Virus record (IMG/VR): IMGVR_UViG_3300037840_000311 | Coordinates: 1-56,366 of that record | DNA: 56,366 nucleotides | Reading direction: 5' to 3' (one strand) | Origin: a virus | In this document: positions 42,793-50,978 of the stretch, piece after piece | Position numbering within the stretch: position 1 is the stretch's first letter | Layout of the letters: every line of letters starts with the position of its first letter | The notes under the pieces: generated by a model | Seen by the model: only the letters and a program-made list of their open reading frames with translations | Told to the model about the DNA's origin: nothing | Database searches by the model: none | Program-made: the position numbers and the translations under genes

Positions 42793-43350
42793 ATGCCTCT
42801 AGGACACCTCGGAACCTGCTCCTCAGACCTTCTCCAAGCAGAACAAAACATCAAGCGCTACACCAAAGACTACTGCGACATCATGAGCCAAAGGCCCCGG
42901 CCTCACGGTCTCCCGCCCTACATTCAACCTCCCAAGAACGCGGTACGCTGGCAACCGGGCAAGGACCAGCCGCTCGTCATCCCAGTCGGGCCGGAAACGG
43001 GATTCGACATCCTGGTATTCCAAGACCGCATCCCACCGGGCTATGACGGACTTCTCGTAGCGCTCACAAACATCTGGAATGGAACCGGCTTTGTGGAAGC
43101 GTCAGGAGACATCACCTGGCGCGTAAAGATAGATCAGCGATTCATCCCTTACTACGATACGATTCTCACCACGCTGGGGAGCCTGGCTGTGCCCTTCGAT
43201 ATCATCGGGCAAGGAATCCCGCTACTCTCCGGGCAACTCGTTCAGTACTTCGTGAACTTCGCCGTGGGATCGGATGCGCGATTGAATGCCGGAGGAATGA
43301 CGATTTGCGCGGCAACAGGATACGTCTGGCCGAGGGAGAGGTTAGCGTGA
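42793..43350 (+). CDS. Beta-rich probable structural protein (185 aa)
   Basis: An AAAGGAG lies 9 bases before the ATG. A helical N-terminus (SDLLQAEQNIKRYTKDYCDI) is followed by a Pro-rich stretch and a beta-sandwich-like domain (LVIPVGPETGFDILVFQDRI, SGDITWRVKIDQRFIPYYDT, LVQYFVNFAVGSDARLNAGG) ending GYVWPRERLA. This layout resembles a minor capsid or vertex protein. The stop overlaps the GTG of an open frame that continues in frame into the fibre gene at 43671. Confidence 0.65.
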   Translation: MPLGHLGTCSSDLLQAEQNIKRYTKDYCDIMSQRPRPHGLPPYIQPPKNAVRWQPGKDQPLVIPVGPETGFDILVFQDRIPPGYDGLLVALTNIWNGTGFVEASGDITWRVKIDQRFIPYYDTILTTLGSLAVPFDIIGQGIPLLSGQLVQYFVNFAVGSDARLNAGGMTICAATGYVWPRERLA

Positions 43351-43530
43351 AAATGCTAATCGCTGCTCGATGCGGTCTAGGATCGTTTCAATGCGGTCAA
43401 GTCGACGGGCAAAATAGTCCAGTCGCCTTGATAGCCCGTCGAGTTGCTTATTGTTCGTCCAGATCCCGAACAAGACCGCGAGTACTATCGGAAGCGCGGT
43501 CGAAAGAAAAGACTGTAGCATCGGATTCAT
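43342..43530 (-). CDS. Small membrane coiled-coil protein (62 aa)
   Basis: I chose the ATG at 43530 (MNPMLQSFLSTALPIVLAVL) because the promoter at 43539-43567 would exclude the earlier one. One membrane helix is followed by a coiled coil (DGLSRRLDYFARRLDRIETI). The layout matches the 73-aa protein at 3805. It may be a holin-like or anti-holin-like protein. It overlaps the end of the plus-strand gene before it by nine bases. Confidence 0.65.
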   Translation of the reverse strand: MNPMLQSFLSTALPIVLAVLFGIWTNNKQLDGLSRRLDYFARRLDRIETILDRIEQRLAFSR

Positions 43531-43538
43531 TGGCTTCC

Positions 43539-43567
43539 AGTGTGCCACGAATCAGGTTTAGCGTCAA
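43539..43567 (-). promoter_or_regulatory. Promoter for the small membrane protein, related to that at 2264-2292
   Basis: On the minus strand TTGACG (43567-43562), 17 bases, CACACT (43544-43539). The -35 sequence and the bases after it (TTGACGCTAA) equal those of the 20-bp repeats at 2276 and 2330. The ATG at 43530 follows the -10 by eight bases. Confidence 0.55.
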
Positions 43568-43615
43568 TGAACCGAATTACTTAGTACTGTTTTTGGCCGC
43601 GTCATTCGACCCGCT

Positions 43616-43660
43616 CCGTCTCCGCGCTCCTGACCGCTGGAAACCTTCGACTTCAGCCGA
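43616..43660 (+). repeat. Gene-junction element, partial B form
   Basis: CCGTCTCCGCGCTCCTGACC, then GCTGGAAACCTTCGACTTC. The GGTTTATCC end is missing. It lies between the minus-strand promoter and the fibre gene at 43671. Confidence 0.55.
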
Positions 43661-43670
43661 GCCTCAAAAT

Positions 43671-45077
43671 ATGAAGACACTACTGCTCGCCTTGCTCATT
43701 CTCCCGTTAGCCTACGCTCAGCAACTCCAGCCGGTAACCTCCCAGCAAGCGGACTGCGGAAAGTTCATCCCGGCAATCACCACGGCAGGCACTTTCACAA
43801 GCGCCACGGTCACCAACACTCAGGCGGCTTGTGACGGATGGGTAGTCACCTACTCCTCTTTCGGCTTCGCTACGGTGTCCGTATTGCTTCAGGATGCCCC
43901 TCTGACAACCAACGGGGCAGCGGGAACCTTCGTCTCCTTCGCCGGCACAATCGTAACCGGCTTCACCAATCCATCGACGGCGACACCCCAGGGCGAAATC
44001 CGGGCCACGGGATACTTTCCGTACGTGCGTGTGCAAATCACCACAACAGGAACCGGATACCTCACTGCCGAATTTCACGGCTTCAAGACCAATCCCAATT
44101 CAGGCGTAGGAGCCTCGGGAGGCGGCGGGGGAGGAGGTTGTACCGCGCCGTGCGTTGTCATCGGCCCCACAGCAGCCGGAAGCCCACCTACGACCGCGCC
44201 AGTGCTGGTAGCCGGGCAGGATGGAGCACCGGGGAATATCCGAGTGATCCTGACCGATTCCAGCGGCCGGCAAATCATGAACGTCGCCCAATGGGGCGGA
44301 ACGACGGTATTGAACGGTGGAACTGCCGGATCGGTCGCAGTGGGAGGACTCGGAACGGCAGGAACACCTTCGGGCGGCGTTGTTTCAGTGCAAGGTGTGG
44401 CGGGAGGCACAGCCCAGCCGGTAACGCTGCCTGCAAATCAATCCGTGAACGTGGCCCAGGTAGCAGGAACGAATACCATCACCGGCGGCGTGGCGGGATC
44501 TCTGGGAATCGGAGGACTCGCGGCCGCTGGCGCCGCCATCGCCGGAAACTCAGTCCGAATCGGAGGCGTGGATGGAGGGGGAACCAAGCGGGATATTCTG
44601 ACCGATACCGCCGGACGGGTAATTGTTGCATCAAATGCCGGTTCCATCGTTTCAATCATAGGAACCCTCTTAAATAATGCAGTCTCGGCCACTACAACTA
44701 ACAATTTAGGCGTACTCCCAGCCGTGGCAAACGCCGCGCCGCAAACCTGGACAGAAGGTGATCAGGTTCTTGGGTCCGTCGACTTGAAAGGCAACCTCCG
44801 CACCACCATCGCCGGTAACGCGACCGTGCTCTCCGGCCAGCAAGCCGTCACCAACGCAGCAGTAGCCCTAGCAACCAACACGGTGAAGAATATCTGTGTG
44901 AAAGCCCTCGCTGGGAACACTCAGAATGTTTACGTGGGTCCAACCGGCATCACTACTTCCACAGGAATGGAACTTGCAGCCGGAGACGCTTATTGCAGCC
45001 CGGTAACCAACACCAATCTCATTTTCGTCATAGCCGCAGCGGGAGGCCAGAGCGTATCATGGATCGCCGAAAACTAG
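43671..45077 (+). CDS. Secreted fibre-like protein 1 (468 aa)
   Basis: I chose the ATG at 43671 because it gives a clear Sec signal peptide (MKTLLLALLILPLAYAQ, cleavage after AYA). The mature protein is Gly/Ala/Thr/Val-rich beta repeat: a head domain to about residue 140 with a Cys pair, a GGGGGGGCTAPC hinge, then phage-fibre-like sequence (VLPAVANAAPQTWTEGDQVL, GSVDLKGNLRT) and a C-terminal domain. Such segments are frequent in phage tail or surface fibres. A cleavable signal peptide on a fibre protein is unusual. The frame is open 108 codons upstream, across the minus-strand gene. Confidence 0.75.
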   Translation: MKTLLLALLILPLAYAQQLQPVTSQQADCGKFIPAITTAGTFTSATVTNTQAACDGWVVTYSSFGFATVSVLLQDAPLTTNGAAGTFVSFAGTIVTGFTNPSTATPQGEIRATGYFPYVRVQITTTGTGYLTAEFHGFKTNPNSGVGASGGGGGGGCTAPCVVIGPTAAGSPPTTAPVLVAGQDGAPGNIRVILTDSSGRQIMNVAQWGGTTVLNGGTAGSVAVGGLGTAGTPSGGVVSVQGVAGGTAQPVTLPANQSVNVAQVAGTNTITGGVAGSLGIGGLAAAGAAIAGNSVRIGGVDGGGTKRDILTDTAGRVIVASNAGSIVSIIGTLLNNAVSATTTNNLGVLPAVANAAPQTWTEGDQVLGSVDLKGNLRTTIAGNATVLSGQQAVTNAAVALATNTVKNICVKALAGNTQNVYVGPTGITTSTGMELAAGDAYCSPVTNTNLIFVIAAAGGQSVSWIAEN

Positions 45078-47014
45078 CTCTCCTCTTTCTTTTTTTGTCC
45101 TCAGCATTGGCGCAAGGACCGATTTTCGTGTCGGGGCGAAAAGCAGGTACGGTCACCGTCGTAGGTGGAGGAAACCTCACCAATAACGCGATCGTCACCG
45201 GAGGCGGGAGTCAGGCCGTGCAAACCCCCTCGCCCGGTTCCACCTTGGATTCGAGCGGCAATGAAGTTTTGGCCGGCAGCTTATCCACAGGCGGGGGAAC
45301 GGCCCCTGCGCTTCCGTCTGGCGCCGCAACCTGCGTATTTATGGGAACGACAAACTATGTCGCCTGGTGCATTCCTACGGGTCTCAGCGTCTCGCTTGGA
45401 CTTTTTTTCCCAAATACAACCCCTACCGCGAATCAATTCCTCTTGTGCGGAAACACTTCAGGTGGGATATCCTCCTGTGTCTGGACTACCTTTGCAGTGG
45501 CGAATTTGACCGGGGCGGCGAACAATACTCTACCCAAAGGAAACGGCACCGGGGGACTCGTCAGCTCCTCTATTACCGACGACGGAACGGTCATCAAAAC
45601 GGGCGAGAATCTAGACCTCCAGACCAATAGCCTGCTTGTCGAGCTTGCCAACTGCGCAGCCTCCTGCGGCCATGGTGGTACGGGAACGGTACTCAATAAG
45701 ATCGCCGTCCTGGTTGCCGTCAATCCAAGTACTGTAACCCTCGCGGGAACCGGAGACACCACAGGCGGATCGGGCATCGTGATCGGCGGGGCGGGAACAA
45801 CCGGCAATGCTCAGATCGCTCGAGAGGGGGAAGCCCTGTGCGTATTCGACGGGGCTACAACGGCCAGCGATTACGTGCAAATGAGCCCCACGGTAGCGGG
45901 AGATTGCCATGATGCCGGGGCCGCGGTTCCCGCTTCCGGGCAAATCTTCGGACGGGTCCTGAGCACCAACGGCGCTGGTGGTACCTACAACATGACCATC
46001 GCGCCTCCTCACTATGGAGGCGGGGCATCAGGGGGATTACTGGGCGATCCGGGATCAAACGGAGTCGTTATCCGAACCGCTCTGAACACGACCACAGCCC
46101 GCACTATCACCGGAACGTCCCCAATCACGGTGACCAACGGAGACGGCACGGCAGGAAATCCCACCATCGCCTGCGCGACGTGCGCGCCTCTCAATAGCCC
46201 GACCTTCACCGGAACGCCAGCAGCCCCCACGCAAACAGCCGGAGACAACACCACGGCTCTTGCTACCGATGCCTTCGTGACCACAGCTATAAACAACGCC
46301 ATCGCCGGCGTGAACCCCGCTGTAGCGGTTCTGGCGGCAAGCACGGCCAACGTGGTAGGCACCTACAGCAATGGCGTGGCGGGAGTCGGAGCGACCTTCA
46401 CAGTCACGGCAACCGGGGCCTTCAGCCTGGATGGAGTGGCCATCAATACCATCGGCCAGCGAGTACTGCTCAAAAATCAGAGCACGGCCTTTCAGAACGG
46501 CATCTACACGGCAACAATTGTAGGCGCCGTGGCGGTTTCGCCCGTCTTCACACGCGCGCTCGATTACGACCAACCTTCGGACATCAATAGCACCGGAGCA
46601 ATCCCAGTTCAGAGCGGCACGGTGAACGCGCTCACAAGCTGGCTGCTCACCTCGACGGTGAATACTGTCGGAACGGATGCGTTGACTTATGCGCAGTTTT
46701 CAATCAGTCCAACCGTGACAACCCAACTCATCGCAACCGGCTCAACGGCGTTCGCAACGGCCTCAATCCCTGGCAATTCGTGCGCCACAACCATCACCGT
46801 CGCAGCAACCGGAGCGACCGTGGCCACCGATCGTATCACCTGGACTCCGAATGCGGATATCAGCGGCGTGACAGGATACGGCGTGCTTTCGACGGACGGC
46901 CTGAAGGTCTATAGTTGGCTCACGGCGGGCAATATCAATTTTCACGTGTGCAACGGAACCGGCACAGCGATCGTTCCAGGAGCGGTTACCGCTGTCTGGG
47001 GAGTGACACGATGA
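45059..47014 (+). CDS. Secreted fibre-like protein 2, receptor-binding type (651 aa)
   Basis: The ATG at 45059 overlaps the previous gene by 19 bases and gives the signal peptide MDRRKLALLFLFLSSALAQ. The body has phage-fibre repeats: SPTFTGTPAAPTQTAGDNTT with LATDAFVTTAI (about 382-412), then a widespread tail-fibre domain (STANVVGTYSNGVAGVGATF, INTIGQRVLLKNQSTAFQNG, IYTATIVGA) around residues 425-545. The last 100 residues form a separate head (ITVAATGATVATDRITWTP). It probably binds the host surface. The export signal again distinguishes it from ordinary phage fibres. Confidence 0.8.
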   Translation: MDRRKLALLFLFLSSALAQGPIFVSGRKAGTVTVVGGGNLTNNAIVTGGGSQAVQTPSPGSTLDSSGNEVLAGSLSTGGGTAPALPSGAATCVFMGTTNYVAWCIPTGLSVSLGLFFPNTTPTANQFLLCGNTSGGISSCVWTTFAVANLTGAANNTLPKGNGTGGLVSSSITDDGTVIKTGENLDLQTNSLLVELANCAASCGHGGTGTVLNKIAVLVAVNPSTVTLAGTGDTTGGSGIVIGGAGTTGNAQIAREGEALCVFDGATTASDYVQMSPTVAGDCHDAGAAVPASGQIFGRVLSTNGAGGTYNMTIAPPHYGGGASGGLLGDPGSNGVVIRTALNTTTARTITGTSPITVTNGDGTAGNPTIACATCAPLNSPTFTGTPAAPTQTAGDNTTALATDAFVTTAINNAIAGVNPAVAVLAASTANVVGTYSNGVAGVGATFTVTATGAFSLDGVAINTIGQRVLLKNQSTAFQNGIYTATIVGAVAVSPVFTRALDYDQPSDINSTGAIPVQSGTVNALTSWLLTSTVNTVGTDALTYAQFSISPTVTTQLIATGSTAFATASIPGNSCATTITVAATGATVATDRITWTPNADISGVTGYGVLSTDGLKVYSWLTAGNINFHVCNGTGTAIVPGAVTAVWGVTR

Positions 47015-47079
47015 CCGCCACCGCGCGCCCGCAAGCTGAACGCCTTCGAGCACTGGCGAACGGAGGTTTATCCCAATGA
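47011..47079 (+). repeat. Gene-junction element as a 22-codon coupling ORF
   Basis: The B element (47017-47073) is itself open from an ATG overlapping the fibre gene's stop (ATGA) to a TGA overlapping the ATG of the next gene at 47076. It encodes MTATARPQAERLRALANGGL and SQ. It is a clear case where the element alone links two genes through stop-start overlaps. Confidence 0.8.
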
Positions 47080-49094
47080 ATCCGTTTCTCGCTTGCCTCA
47101 TAGCTCTCTGGCACTCGCTCTGGTTCTCGCCTCAGTTGTATCCGTTTCCTGGGAATCCACCAGTTGGTTCGGCACCAATTACTCTCGACGCCTCTTGCAC
47201 TGGAATAGGCAGTGCTTTCACCACCCCATGTTCATCACCAATGACCGTGACTGCTGGCGACACAATAACCTGCGAAGGTGTTATCTCTGCTTTCTCCGGA
47301 GAGTTTGGCTGGTTCAATGATGCTACCAACAATGCAATTTACGATACCGTCTACGGAGGACTTAATGGGACCAGCACGAATAACTGGGTAATCAGCGCCG
47401 TATATCCCAATTCAGCGGGTGGCTCTATAACCCCACAGATAAACGGATGGCCTTCCGGAGCTACTTCGTTTTTACTTTTGGCCTGTCAGGCGTGGAAAGG
47501 GACTCGCAGCACTTTTGTAGTAGATCCAACTCCGATCTTATTTAATGCCGCAAACGCATCGAATCCTACGGCAGGAACGGCGGTGACTCCTACAAACATC
47601 AATGAATTGATTGTTTGTCAGCTATCGCGTGCATCGGCGGCCACCACTTCTGCCGGATCGGGATTCAGCCCTGCCGGGACACTGACAGCCGTTACAGAAA
47701 ATTTGAGCCAATACTTTCAGTATCAGATTCAGACTGCCGCGACCGCCGTGAATTGCCCCTACACGTCCGCTTCGGCACAGTATACCGATACTCAGTTCGC
47801 ACTTCTGAATGCCGTCAATCCGGCGGGATATAGACCGCTCGGTGGAATGTACGGCTTCCCTGCATCGGCTCAGACCAATGGTGCGACCGCCACGCTAGCA
47901 ATTCTGAATACATCCAACTCAGGCTCCATTTGGGCCACGCACGGAAATCCTACTAACGCACCGTGGACCCAGTATTCCGGCGCTACAGTAACTTTCGATA
48001 CCTCGGTGAACCCCACAGGCACCGGAAAGATCATGGTCAACGGAAAGACCCATACATTCGGCGATGCGGGCGGCAGTGTGGCATTTCCCAACGGCAATGC
48101 AAGTAAAAACGCCTATCTGTTCACAGATTTGTCAGCTAATCAAGGCACTCCGATGTGGCTGTCTTATTTCTTTCGGGCCGCATCTGCTGGAGCAACTGCA
48201 TCGACGGGCTGCGATACGGTAGATTTATCGGGGGGAATCGTGGAGGGGGGCGTGGATGTTCAAGCACAATACACCACCGGCGGAACTCCTTTAGGATTTT
48301 TCATTGAACCCGCTGAAGGCGGTCATTCACCGGCCATAAGCGGGTTCAGCGCAGACACAGACTACTGGATACAGATTCACTCGGCGGGGGTAAATGAGCG
48401 ATACCACCAGGTGCTTGTGTCCAGCAAATCCGGTGGGGTATGGTCGTTATCAAGTACATTGAATTTCGACGCGCTGTGTGCAGCCCAAGGCGGCACTAAC
48501 TGCACGACGCCAGCTACGGTTGCCACGGGTTCAGGAACAGTGTCTTCAGGATCGAACTCTCTGGTACTCACGGGAGTAACCGGGACGGTATCGGTCGGCA
48601 ACGTCGTACTTGCCGCGTCGGGGAGCGCCATTCCCTATATCACGACAGTAGCGGCCTCGACGGTTTCGGCGGGTTCGGGAACGGTCACACTCTCTCAAAA
48701 CGCCGCCTCTCCCTTAAGCGCGGCGACCGTCAATTTCATAGCCAAGCCTGCCAATTTAATCGCAGCGACAACCGGGACAGTTTCAGCCGGTTCCACCGCA
48801 ATGACCATAGTAGTGCCGGGATCTGGGACCGTCGCTGTCGGGCAAGCGATCGGGAGCACAGATGGCAACATTCAGATGGGCACTGTAGTCGCCGCCGTAT
48901 CGGGCACCTCTGTCACACTTAACCAGGCTCCGGCCATCGCCGAATCTAGTGGCGTGTCATTTTGGAGAACATCACCAGGCTTGCCTAACTTTCCAATTGG
49001 AACATGGTCGTCTTGTGCGTTTACGAACACGCTTTGGTATAGCGGGGTAGTGTGGGACCCGTTAGGAACTTGGGGCCAGTTTGAGCCGAACTAA
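47076..49094 (+). CDS. Secreted fibre-like or adhesin protein 3 (672 aa)
   Basis: The N-terminus MNPFLACLIALWHSLWF resembles a signal peptide. Residues about 30-240 look like a beta domain with repeated Cys (CTGIGSAFTTPCSSP, FLLLACQAWKG). Residues about 255-470 form a lectin- or LamG-like region (TGKIMVNGKTHTFGDAGGSV, LGFFIEPAEGGHSPAISGFS, YHQVLVSSKSGGVWSLSSTL). About 490-640 are Ser/Thr/Val repeats (GTVSSGSNSLVLTGVTGTVS). It is a probable surface adhesin. No enzyme motif is visible. Confidence 0.7.
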   Translation: MNPFLACLIALWHSLWFSPQLYPFPGNPPVGSAPITLDASCTGIGSAFTTPCSSPMTVTAGDTITCEGVISAFSGEFGWFNDATNNAIYDTVYGGLNGTSTNNWVISAVYPNSAGGSITPQINGWPSGATSFLLLACQAWKGTRSTFVVDPTPILFNAANASNPTAGTAVTPTNINELIVCQLSRASAATTSAGSGFSPAGTLTAVTENLSQYFQYQIQTAATAVNCPYTSASAQYTDTQFALLNAVNPAGYRPLGGMYGFPASAQTNGATATLAILNTSNSGSIWATHGNPTNAPWTQYSGATVTFDTSVNPTGTGKIMVNGKTHTFGDAGGSVAFPNGNASKNAYLFTDLSANQGTPMWLSYFFRAASAGATASTGCDTVDLSGGIVEGGVDVQAQYTTGGTPLGFFIEPAEGGHSPAISGFSADTDYWIQIHSAGVNERYHQVLVSSKSGGVWSLSSTLNFDALCAAQGGTNCTTPATVATGSGTVSSGSNSLVLTGVTGTVSVGNVVLAASGSAIPYITTVAASTVSAGSGTVTLSQNAASPLSAATVNFIAKPANLIAATTGTVSAGSTAMTIVVPGSGTVAVGQAIGSTDGNIQMGTVVAAVSGTSVTLNQAPAIAESSGVSFWRTSPGLPNFPIGTWSSCAFTNTLWYSGVVWDPLGTWGQFEPN

Positions 49095-49106
49095 GCGAGG
49101 CTGTTT

Positions 49107-49574
49107 ATGATTCTCCTCACCTTCGAAGACATCCAACCCGCGAACCCAAAACCACCCTCCAACTGGCCCTACCTGATAGCCGTGATCCTCATGGCTGCTT
49201 TCGGCGTGATCGCCGTATTGATCTTGACCAAGCTGCGCCCGACTCAGGACAACAGCATGCTGATTACAACGGTGATCGGGTTCTTGTCAACAACAACAGG
49301 CGTGATCCTGACCTTCATGAAAGCGGCCGATACCCACGATGCAGTGAACGGGCAACTCAGACGATTCCTGGATACAGCAAGGCAGGTATCGCACTACGAA
49401 GGCCAGGCACAAGGAAGGATCGAGGGAATCGCTGAAGGGGAATTGAGACACCCGATGCAAGCCGTCATCCCGGTTGTGCTTCAGCCAGCGCCGCCGATTC
49501 TACCCACCGCCCCCGCGCTTTCACCCGTACAACCCGCGCCCACTGATGCGGCCAACAAAAAGGAGTCCTCATGA
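49107..49574 (+). CDS. Holin-like two-helix membrane protein (155 aa)
   Basis: Two membrane helices (about 21-40, YLIAVILMAAFGVIAVLILT, and about 50-66, SMLITTVIGFLSTTTGVILT) are followed by a charged cytoplasmic region (AVNGQLRRFLDTARQ) and a long Pro/Ala tail ending PTDAANKKESS, a junction-encoded tail. Its stop overlaps the start of the lysin gene. Membrane protein followed by lysin is the usual phage lysis cassette, so it probably forms the membrane lesion that releases the lysin. Confidence 0.7.
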   Translation: MILLTFEDIQPANPKPPSNWPYLIAVILMAAFGVIAVLILTKLRPTQDNSMLITTVIGFLSTTTGVILTFMKAADTHDAVNGQLRRFLDTARQVSHYEGQAQGRIEGIAEGELRHPMQAVIPVVLQPAPPILPTAPALSPVQPAPTDAANKKESS

Positions 49575-49978
49575 GCCTAACAGATCAAATCGCCAAATCC
49601 ATCGCCAATGTCGAATCGGGCGGCAACCCCAACGCCTTATCGTATCGAAACAACAATCCGGGAAACCTCCGCTCCTGGGGATCGAACCCGATCGTCAACG
49701 GCTACGCCAAATTTCCCACGATGCAAGACGGATGGAACGCTCTCTATTCCCAGATCAACACAAACATCGGCCGCGGCCTCACATTGAATCAGTTTTTTGC
49801 CGGCCAGCGAGATGCTAACGGCAACGTCATCCCAGGCGGATACCCCGGCTACGCTCCAAGTGGAGACAGCAACACGCCATCGGCTTACGCGGCTCGTGTG
49901 GCGTCAGACGTAGGCATTGACCCGAACACCCCGCTGAACGCCTTGGGAAGCCCGCCAAACCCTCACAAGCCCTCCTGA
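49571..49978 (+). CDS. Peptidoglycan-degrading lysin (lytic-transglycosylase/lysozy­me-like)
   Basis: The 135-residue product starts MSLTDQIAKSIANVESGGNP with Glu 15 in the IANVESGG motif, the catalytic glutamate of lytic transglycosylase-type folds, then YRNNNPGNLRSWG, NGYAKFPTMQDGWNALYSQI and NIGRGLTLNQFFAG. This matches the small phage lysins often annotated as structural protein P5-like. It would cut the glycan chain of the host wall at release or entry. It has no signal peptide. A -1 frameshift near its end would add a membrane helix. Confidence 0.85.
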   Translation: MSLTDQIAKSIANVESGGNPNALSYRNNNPGNLRSWGSNPIVNGYAKFPTMQDGWNALYSQINTNIGRGLTLNQFFAGQRDANGNVIPGGYPGYAPSGDSNTPSAYAARVASDVGIDPNTPLNALGSPPNPHKPS

Positions 49979-50151
49979 ACGCACAAACAGGCGGGCCAGA
50001 CACCAGCGCAATCGATCCGGTAACCGGCCTGCCAATCGATTACACGAATTCAATCACGTCCGATCCTTCGCAGTCAGGAGTAGTGGATTACACAGGTTTA
50101 GTTCTGTTGGGATTAGGATTGTTGGCAGCCTGGTACTTTTTCACGGATTGA
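49957..50151 (+). other. Possible -1 frameshift extension of the lysin
   Basis: At 49957-49963 the lysin frame reads A-AAC-CCT (AAACCCT), a slippery-type heptamer. Slipping back one base gives about 63 more codons (KPSQALLNAQTGGPDTSAID and onward) ending in a membrane helix (GLVLLGLGLLAAWYFF) and a stop at 50149. The extension has no ATG, GTG or TTG of its own. It resembles the C-terminal anchors of the virion proteins. A simple frameshift mutation is the alternative. Confidence 0.45.
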
Positions 50152-50165
50152 AGCCTTTTTTTAGG

Positions 50166-50194
50166 TTGACCGCCTCTCGTTCTAAGCGTAGAAT
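50166..50194 (+). promoter_or_regulatory. Sigma70-type promoter with leaderless start
   Basis: TTGACC (50166-50171), 17 bases, TAGAAT (50189-50194), then six bases to the GTG at 50201. A block with the same -35 and following bases (TTGACCGCCTCTC) lies near 50931, before the promoter at 50950. A T-run precedes both. Confidence 0.65.
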
Positions 50195-50200
50195 ACTTTC

Positions 50201-50485
50201 GTGCCCGCTCCAAACTATCTAGTGTGCGCTCCTGCCGATGGGCCACTTTGCGTTGCGGGAACCGTCTTCAAGCATTTTTGCTCCGTTTGTCACCAACGCG
50301 TCATGCTCTCACCTTCCGGCCAGGAGCGTTTGAAATCTCTCGCGGATGTGAAAATTATCTGCTTGGACTGTTTTACTGAGCACCCACCAGAGGACGCCAA
50401 TTATCAGCATTCAGCAGGATCGGCAGAAAACGCCAGCCGCGAACTTTCGACGGCTGTACCGAATTCTTGGAAAAGCCGGAACTGA
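50201..50485 (+). CDS. Zinc-ribbon protein (94 aa)
   Basis: GTG start six bases after a -10 box. The core has two Cys pairs, CSVC (about residues 27-30) and CLDC (about 55-58), with a short beta/helix between them (HQRVMLSPSGQERLKSLADV). The C-terminal third is Ser/Asn-rich. It probably binds nucleic acid; it begins a new transcription unit after the lysis genes. The stop is followed by a B element. Confidence 0.65.
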   Translation: MPAPNYLVCAPADGPLCVAGTVFKHFCSVCHQRVMLSPSGQERLKSLADVKIICLDCFTEHPPEDANYQHSAGSAENASRELSTAVPNSWKSRN

Positions 50486-50489
50486 ACTA

Positions 50490-50545
50490 GCCACCGCGCG
50501 CCCACATTTCCAACCCTGCCCCGGCTGGCGCACGGCGGTTTTCCC
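50490..50545 (+). repeat. Gene-junction element, B form
   Basis: GCCACCGCGCGCCCACATTT, CCAACCCTGCCCCGGC, TGGCGCACGGCGGTTTTCCC. It lies between two plus-strand genes. Confidence 0.85.
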
Positions 50546-50559
50546 AAAAACATCGTAAA

Positions 50560-50847
50560 ATGGAATCCATGCCAAAACCAACAGATGAAGTATCCGTACC
50601 CTTCCCCATGAAGCAGTCAGCTCTTGACAAATTGATAGCCTGGGGGAAAACCCAAGGGCTCACCGAACCAACGGCGATCCTCGAAGCCTTCATGCTCAAA
50701 GTGGGTTCAGTCGCGGCGCAGCATCCCGACAAGCACGCCAAATTCGGCGACTCCCCATTCTTCCCGCCCGATCCGACAGCGCCCGATCCGTGCGACGGCT
50801 GCCGAGGATGGGATTGTGTGATTTGCACGTTCACCGGGTCGTACTGA
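50560..50847 (+). CDS. Hypothetical protein with Cys-rich C-terminus (95 aa)
   Basis: The start may be the second ATG (residue 4, MPKPTDEVSVPFPM). The middle is helical (QSALDKLIAWGKTQGL, TAILEAFMLKVGS), resembling a ribbon-helix-helix or small DNA-binding helix pair. The C-terminus has CDGCRGWDCVICTF, enough for one zinc site. It is followed by a terminator-like hairpin. The function is unknown. Confidence 0.6.
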   Translation: MESMPKPTDEVSVPFPMKQSALDKLIAWGKTQGLTEPTAILEAFMLKVGSVAAQHPDKHAKFGDSPFFPPDPTAPDPCDGCRGWDCVICTFTGSY

Positions 50848-50881
50848 TATACTGGACTTGCGTTTGCATTGTCAGCCTCTT

Positions 50882-50919
50882 GGCCCGTTTCCACACGAAC
50901 TGGAGCGGGCCGTTTTTTT
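50882..50919 (+). terminator. Rho-independent terminator
   Basis: GGCCCG (50882-50887) pairs with CGGGCC (50906-50911), with TCCA-TGGA extending the stem across a small internal mismatch, followed by a run of seven T. A promoter follows immediately downstream. Confidence 0.65.
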
Positions 50920-50949
50920 GTTTGACCGCCTCTCATTCCCAAGCTCCCC

Positions 50950-50978
50950 TTGACAACGAATGCTTCATGGAGCATACT
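50950..50978 (+). promoter_or_regulatory. Sigma70-type promoter
   Basis: TTGACA (50950-50955), 17 bases, CATACT (50973-50978). It lies right after the terminator at 50882-50919. It overlaps the first possible ATG (50967) of the next gene, favouring the ATG at 51006 for transcripts from here. Confidence 0.55.
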
